Shown here: one piece after another, positions 58,816-64,000 of the stretch
Position numbering within the stretch: the stretch's first letter is position 1
Layout: each line of letters starts with the position of its first letter
NCBI RefSeq assembly: GCF_030272615.1
Contig: NC_081409.1
Coordinates: 472,372,573-472,436,572 of the forward strand
DNA length: 64,000 nucleotides
From: Cryptomeria japonica
Taxonomy: Eukaryota > Streptophyta > Pinopsida > Cupressales > Cupressaceae
Direction of reading: 5' to 3'
The notes under the pieces: generated by a model
Told to the model about the DNA's origin: nothing
Database searches by the model: none
Seen by the model: only the letters and a program-made list of their open reading frames with translations
Translations under genes and position numbers: made by a program

Positions 58816-60754
58816 TCATGTGTTGTGTTATGTTCTGGTATGCCTACTCCTGGGTAATATACTTGCCCAATTAGAAGTGAGTATTATTTTTATTTATTTT
58901 TTATTTATTCTCTTCTTTATTGTATTTGCAAGATGGGTTTTCCCATTCGATAGCCTAGTTATTATAGCGTTGTTTATCTTATCCCAATTTGATCACATAA
59001 TTGTTGAACCGAAACACATCAATTTGATGGGTCTGAAAATGAGTTTGTACATTTAGTTTATGCTGTCAATATAGTGTTTTATCTAGTTTAGTGTGTTTTC
59101 AGATTTGTCTTGGGAAATAGAAGGTGTTGTGTTTTTAGTGCTATATCTATTTGGTAGTTATTTTGTTGTGCAGATTTACACATTTTTTTGTCCATGAGTT
59201 CTTGATGATCACATGTTAAGACTAGTTGTGATTTCGAATGAAGCCTGTGAGTTATAGCACGAGCGAAGCATATTGCAAATGCTGCCCCATTTTATGTATT
59301 GTTTTCTTTGCGAATTTCATATTGTGTAATGTGTTATGCTACATTTTAGTACCAGAGGTTGTCTTGCATATCTTGTGTTTTACATTTATTTTTATTTCTA
59401 GATTTGACGCCATTGCTTGGATGTAAGATTGAATGGTTATTTGAATTTGTCTCATAATGTTTTGCCATGGGAGTTAATTTTTTATGCTGCTTATTTTAAG
59501 GACAACAAGTGTGAAGACCTTGCTCGATTTTTGTTGATTTGGTTGTAGCAGTTTTATGACTTGGTTTATGTACTCTTTTGGTCAAGAGGCTCAACTCTCT
59601 TGTATTTTGATGCCCATTTTTCATGAGTATATGTCTATACATGATTTGGCATTTTATGATGTTGCACTTCAGTTTTATTTGTGTAACCTAGAGCCTCTTG
59701 TAATGCTGATTTTTGGTCCATGTAAGGGAGTGGGCTACTTTGCGAAACCCGAGGTCATGAGAGATGGACTATCATGAGGTTCCTTATAAGGATGCATGAA
59801 GTCTAGACCTCTTGGGCATAAGGGAGTTTACCTTGTTTAATTAAGTGACAATTAATTAATGAATGGGCTTGGGTAGTTAGATAATTAAAAAGATAATAAA
59901 TGATGGTGCTGCATGACTTAGTCCTAGGGAGGATGTTTTAGGCTGAGCATGAGAAGACCATGGAGATGGTAAGCCAATCTCCCTTGGTCTCTCATAGGTT
60001 GAGATGGCTTCACATGCCCTTAGGCTAGAGCCTTGTTTTTGGTACAACGTGTGATGACACTCCCTTATACACGAGTTCCCTTGTGTCTTTATATTTGCAT
60101 TTATGCCTTGATGTTTGGTTAGCCTTTGAGGATTTTCTTTTTATTGTTGCATTGGTTTTGGTCCATGTGTATGGAAGTCTTTCTTGGTGTTAGTCCCTTT
60201 GGTAGAAGTGTCAGCCTAGGCTTAGTCTATTTGTTGGGACTAAGAGACATCTCCCTCGAGGGGTGGTTCCTTATAGGTTCCACATTGGTCGAGTGGTTGG
60301 AGCTTTTTGCCATTGGGGTTTTTCCCTTCTTGTTGTTGTTCTTCTTGTATGGGGATTTGGATCTTCTTCGTGATGGCTATGGATTCTTCGGAGCAGATTT
60401 ATGTATTAAAACTTCTTGCCATTTGAGCTATAATAATTTGTAATAGTGTAGGGATCACTTGTAAGGCTAAGTAAGCCTCATATATATATGATTATGTAAT
60501 AGTAGCATGTAGCTTTATATTTATCATTACCTGGAAATTGTCATGCCATCTTTTGGGAAACATTGTAACTATGTGAAGGAGTATATAATTTTGGATGTTT
60601 CATTATTAGATCAACATATTAAAGTATGTGTAAAGACCCAACACTTATGCCGCAGATTGCCATAAGTTGTATTTTATTCAACAAGTTGTAGTGTATTGTA
60701 TGTATTCATTATGAAAATAGATTTAGGCAGCAAGTTAAATATTCATGTGGTATT
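58816..60754. other. Unassigned DNA, possibly rest of a long LTR
   Basis: Several T-rich short ORFs but no recognisable protein. Nothing here matches the other elements of the window. It ends where the inverted copy D LTR starts. Confidence 0.45.
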
Positions 60755-61919
60755 TGTGTGTGAGAGAAAAGGTTTGTAGTTGCAAGCACAACACTTCAAT
60801 TAAGTCATTACATATATGGTTAGTAAATCAATAATCAATAAATAATAAACCATAACAAAGCGACCAATTGCCTTCTAAAAGATGCGAGTATATGATTGCT
60901 CTTAGATTACTATAAGCAATACCAGTGACTAGACTACACCAAGATGAAGGATTTAATCTATATGAGGATGATATTAAGATAAAATGGATGCAAGATGGAT
61001 GAATAATTCAAGAAATAATGATTCAAGCAATAATGATTCAAGCAATATGGATTCAAGCAATATGGATTCAAGCAATATGAGTAAACTAAATATGGATGCA
61101 AATAATCTAAAAAAAGCACAATGTATTCAATGATTCTAGAGAAAAAATCAGCGTAACAATAATCTCCAAGCGTGTTCTCAAAAATCTCTGGGGTAAATTG
61201 GATGAGAGCTAAAGGCTGAATTTATAGAGAATTACAAGAGAGATGATGAAAAACCTCAATTTAGGATTAATTGAAATAATTGAGAAATCAGGTTTAGTGA
61301 ACCTTGAGATAGATTCCAATTATAGTTTAATTGAAATGCATTTAAATTATAAGTTCAAGTTGCATTAGAAATAAGAATTAATTAATTCCACATACTTGTG
61401 ATAAAAATAGATAATTCTTTGATTTATTCAAGAAAAGAGTCTTTTTAATGCAACTGAACTTCTTTTTTTGAAAAGCTCTAAGTTTCGATTTTAGAGAATA
61501 GTCAATAATTCAATTAATTGCTTTTCTAATTTCAAGTTCTAAATTTAGAAAAAGAAATAATATCTCAAGTTTGATTTCTCTCTCAATTCAATTCAACTCT
61601 TGCTTTGTAATTAATTCCTCTTTTGTAATAAATTAATTCTTTTTTGCATGATTAATGGAAATTTTTTTAATTAATTAAATATGCTAGGATATTTAATAAA
61701 TTAAAATAGGATAATTGATTAAAATGATTTTCTTGAAATGATTCAATTAATTAAATAGGTATTTAATTAATATTGAGTAATTGATTTACAATGTGACATT
61801 TGATGATTGAAGAATTAATAATGTGCTCAAAGTTGATTTAATTACCTTTGGTTAGGACCTTGGTGATGTTGTTGAGATTAGGGGCCCATGGTTTAGATGA
61901 CCAAATTTAGGGTATTACA
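60755..61919 (-). repeat. Copy D 3' LTR
   Basis: On the minus strand it starts TGTAATACCCTAAATTTGG at 61919 and runs to a CACACA end at 60755. It aligns with the copy B LTR across most of its length (for example ATTAAATCCTTCATCTTGG in both) but lacks the tandem duplication near the start and has indels in the centre. Confidence 0.85.
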
Positions 61920-61934
61920 TTTGCCCCTTTTTGA
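61920..61934 (-). promoter_or_regulatory. Copy D polypurine tract
   Basis: On the minus strand TCAAAAAGGGGCAAA precedes the LTR; compare CAAAGAGGGGCAAA in A and B. Confidence 0.8.
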
Positions 61935-63269
61935 ATTAATGTGCGAGTAGCGCATTGGTTCAAATAATAGTTGATGTCTAGGAGATACCAGTTCTGAACT
62001 TGATTGATCACGAACCAGATAAAGAGCAAGATGTTTAGCTTGATTTGAAGTGATGAAGCTAAATGAAGTCTGATTAAAGCGATACTGATCCCAAACTTGA
62101 TTGAACTGAGGAACGATAGAGAACAAAGATACCAAACTTGAACTTGATTGATCAAGAAGAGGATCTTAGTGATCTAGAACTTGATTGAACTAGACACAGT
62201 GAGCGAAGATAAAAATCAACCTTGAAATTGATTGGTCAAGATACGATGAGCAAAAAATAAACTGTCCAGCTTGATTCGATGCGATGAAACTGAACTCCTT
62301 CTTAGATTGAGCGTGTGATCAAAGATACTCTTTAAACCCTTGATTGAGTTTAAACAAATAATCAGCTTGATGAAAAGCGATGAAATTGATTAACATTAAG
62401 AGATTGATTCAGATGAAGAAAAATATCAGCTTGATATGAAGCAATGAAATTGATATCCCCCTAGCTATTAATTCAATTCAGATGATTGAGAGATCTCAAC
62501 TTGATGTGAAGCGACAAAGGTGAGATGCTCCTTAGCAATAAGAATTTGATTGATTTTCTTTAGTTGAAAAGATTTTTTCTCGACTTTTGATGAAGATTTG
62601 AAAATTTTCTCGACTTTGAAGATGTGGGGTCATAAGGTCATGAGTATGCCCCATCGGGAGCGAAATCGAAAGATAGCAAGGGTACATTATAGGCAATTTT
62701 GAGTGATGATCATGATTTGAGTACAAAGAATAATTTTGAGGAATTTTTGAAAAATTTGGCATTAATTGAGATGTTGAGTGCAAAGTTGTTTTGTAGAACT
62801 AAATTGAGATTCAGCATTGATTTATGAGAAATTAAGCGCAATTTGAAGAAAGAATGAGCTTTTGATAAAAGGCGCTAAGTGGTCCAAAATGTGAAATTGA
62901 CTAGGAAAATGATCTCGGATTTTGATTTCGATCCCAAAAATGGAGTCAGAATGGGCAAATTAGCTAAGGGTACAATTTTCATGTCCATCAGAGCAAGTTG
63001 AAAAATTAGGGTTTTGGCTATATAAGGGGTAAAAGTGTCATTTTCAATTCATTTTAACCCTCCAAGTTTGAAAAGTCAAAAATCCTTCTGCAAATAAAAT
63101 GGTGGTCCCTACTCATGAGCATTGATTCGAGTGCTAGAGATGACATAATCAACCTAAACACTATGAGCCAGCAGTAAGTGGTCAATCTTAAGCCTCTTTA
63201 TGTCCTCAATTTTCTTTTTTTGTTGTTCATTTTTTATGTTTTGGCACGTTTGAAGTCGGCCCTTTTCAT
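61935..63269. other. Copy D interval between polypurine tract and PMD ORF leader
   Basis: To about 62540 it repeats words such as AACTTGATTGATCAAG and GCTTGATNTGAAGCGATGAA at irregular spacing, the diverged counterpart of the 48-bp repeats of copy B. Further on, TATATAAGGGG at about 63019 on the + strand could be a TATA box for the PMD transcript. Confidence 0.5.
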
Positions 63270-63475
63270 TTTGTTGTGCGAGATAGGATCCTGTCTTGTA
63301 CGATAAACTGCTGAAGTTTGTTTTGTCATTTTAGACCATTAGATTTGTCATTCTAACCCCACCCTTCTATCGTACGACAACATGCATAAAAGACCATTTT
63401 GTCATCTGAGGTCTTATCTTTTATCGTATGGGGTTCTTTTGTTGTACAAGGCCTAATCCTAACTCGTACGTTTTA
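63270..63475. repeat. Cluster of TCGTACGA-like octamers upstream of the copy D PMD ORF
   Basis: Occurrences at about 63274 (TTGTGCGA), 63296 (TTGTACGA), 63370 (TCGTACGA), 63424 (TCGTATGG), 63442 (TTGTACAA) and 63464 (TCGTACGT). It ends about 190 bp before the first conserved PMD codons, matching copy B. Confidence 0.65.
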
Positions 63476-63648
63476 TAATTTGGAAAACAATGAGCATTTT
63501 TGAAGGTACAAACTTGAAATTTTGATTTGGCAATGTACATAGTTGGATTTGTGTGATGTTTTACTTCTCTTCTAGGCTTATTTTGAATATTTTCTGATGC
63601 TTCGTTATTTTATTTTTGCATGTTTGATTGCCTCATGTTCTCTTTAGA

Positions 63649-64000
63649 TGCATTTATCCTCCTACTATGACATTAGTTCAACAACTTTTAGAGGTTGAGT
63701 AGGCACACATTGATTTGTGTAGCTTGACACACCTTCTTGGTTTACTAGACATCCGTGTGAATCACAAAATGCTCACAACATTGGTTGAGCGATTCCATTC
63801 AGAGCATAATACCTTCCATTTTCCAGTTGGGGAGATGACTATCATTGCCGAGGATGTATATAGGATTCTTTGTATCCCTTTTGCTAGGGATAAGGTAGAT
63901 TACGATGCAACGTTGTTACCTAGATTATAGGCAGTTAGGCATGTCTTTAGGGATCCTGATATTTTGACATGTTCCATCAGTTGGGACATCATGATGAGCA
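63649..64000 (+). pseudogene. Copy D PMD ORF, N-terminal part (runs off the window)
   Basis: A frame on the + strand reads from a plausible start at 63667 (MTLVQQLLEVE) through a TAG near 63700 into LTHLLGLLDIRVNHKML, LVERFHSEHNTFHFPVGEMT and EDVYRILCIPFARDKVDYD, then a TAG at 63928 and further matching sequence. It aligns with the copy B antisense ORF and less closely with copy A. It has the N-terminal half of a plant mobile domain, antisense to copy D. Remaining domain and C-terminus are outside. Confidence 0.8.

Larger units (their letters stand above)
60755..64000 (-). mobile_element. Tat-lineage retrotransposon, copy D (inverted, partial)
   Basis: Read on the minus strand it has the copy B arrangement backwards from its 3' end: LTR, polypurine tract, repeat-rich interval, octamer cluster, then the PMD ORF, which being antisense to the element appears on the + strand. 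The rest continues past base 64000. LTR and PMD ORF are closest to copy B. Confidence 0.85.

Noticed and set aside
57837-60443. Several ORFs of 60-134 codons between 57.8 and 60.4 kb
   Set aside because: They are hydrophobic or T-rich readings of A/T-rich DNA with no conserved motif, no splice pattern and no similarity to one another.

Overview
The window is repeat-rich plant nuclear DNA with no ordinary host gene that I can recognise. Every protein-coding signal belongs to a transposable element. The families are all plant ones: Tat-type Ty3/gypsy elements with a second RNase H, a Tekay/Del-like chromovirus, a Ty1/copia element with an initiator-Met-tRNA primer site, and a CACTA transposon with TNP2-type transposase. 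The deep decay, long intergenic stretches and nested insertions suggest a large-genome seed plant, plausibly a conifer or other gymnosperm. That placement is inference. No tRNA, rRNA, CRISPR or organellar segment was seen.

Layout. (1) 1-12522: copy A, a Tat-lineage element on the + strand. Its start is outside the window. It shows gag/protease, reverse transcriptase (RT), two RNase H domains, integrase, a long spacer, an ANTISENSE open reading frame with a plant mobile domain (PMD), a polypurine tract and the 3' LTR. (2) 12523-21594: copy B, a related element whose pol begins abruptly inside RT exactly where the copy A LTR ends, so A probably inserted into B. B has the same order: pol, antisense PMD ORF, polypurine tract, LTR. 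(3) 22491-56620: copy C, a + strand chromovirus cut by two later insertions. A 19,529-bp CACTA element (28119-47647) splits its RNase H between two codons, with an ATA target duplication. A complete 7.3-kb copia element (48269-55602) splits its integrase. About 2.2 kb inside gag (22946-25130) is unexplained. (4) 56621-60754: candidate 3' LTR of C and unassigned DNA. (5) 60755-64000: copy D, a relative of copy B in the opposite orientation (LTR, polypurine tract, start of the PMD ORF).

The CACTA element carries two minus-strand genes with recognisable GT-AG introns. One is a TNP2-like transposase (Transposase-associated, Transposase_21, DUF4218 and DUF4216-like regions) ending in a microsatellite-encoded poly-Asp/Asp-Gly tail. 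The other appears to join a SET (lysine methyltransferase-like) domain exon to downstream exons encoding a Transposase_24 (TNPA-like) DNA-binding protein. Both have few stop codons and look much younger than the elements around them.

The most interesting signals are the SET/Transposase_24 gene in a CACTA element, and the three Tat-type copies that each carry an antisense PMD ORF with an array of short CG-containing motifs just upstream of it (a strict 20-bp tandem array in A, TCGTACGA-like palindromes in B and D). An ORF-plus-motif-array layout is reminiscent of anti-silencing modules in other plant transposons, but that function is a hypothesis here. All reading was by eye; identities, divergence and novelty need database comparison.
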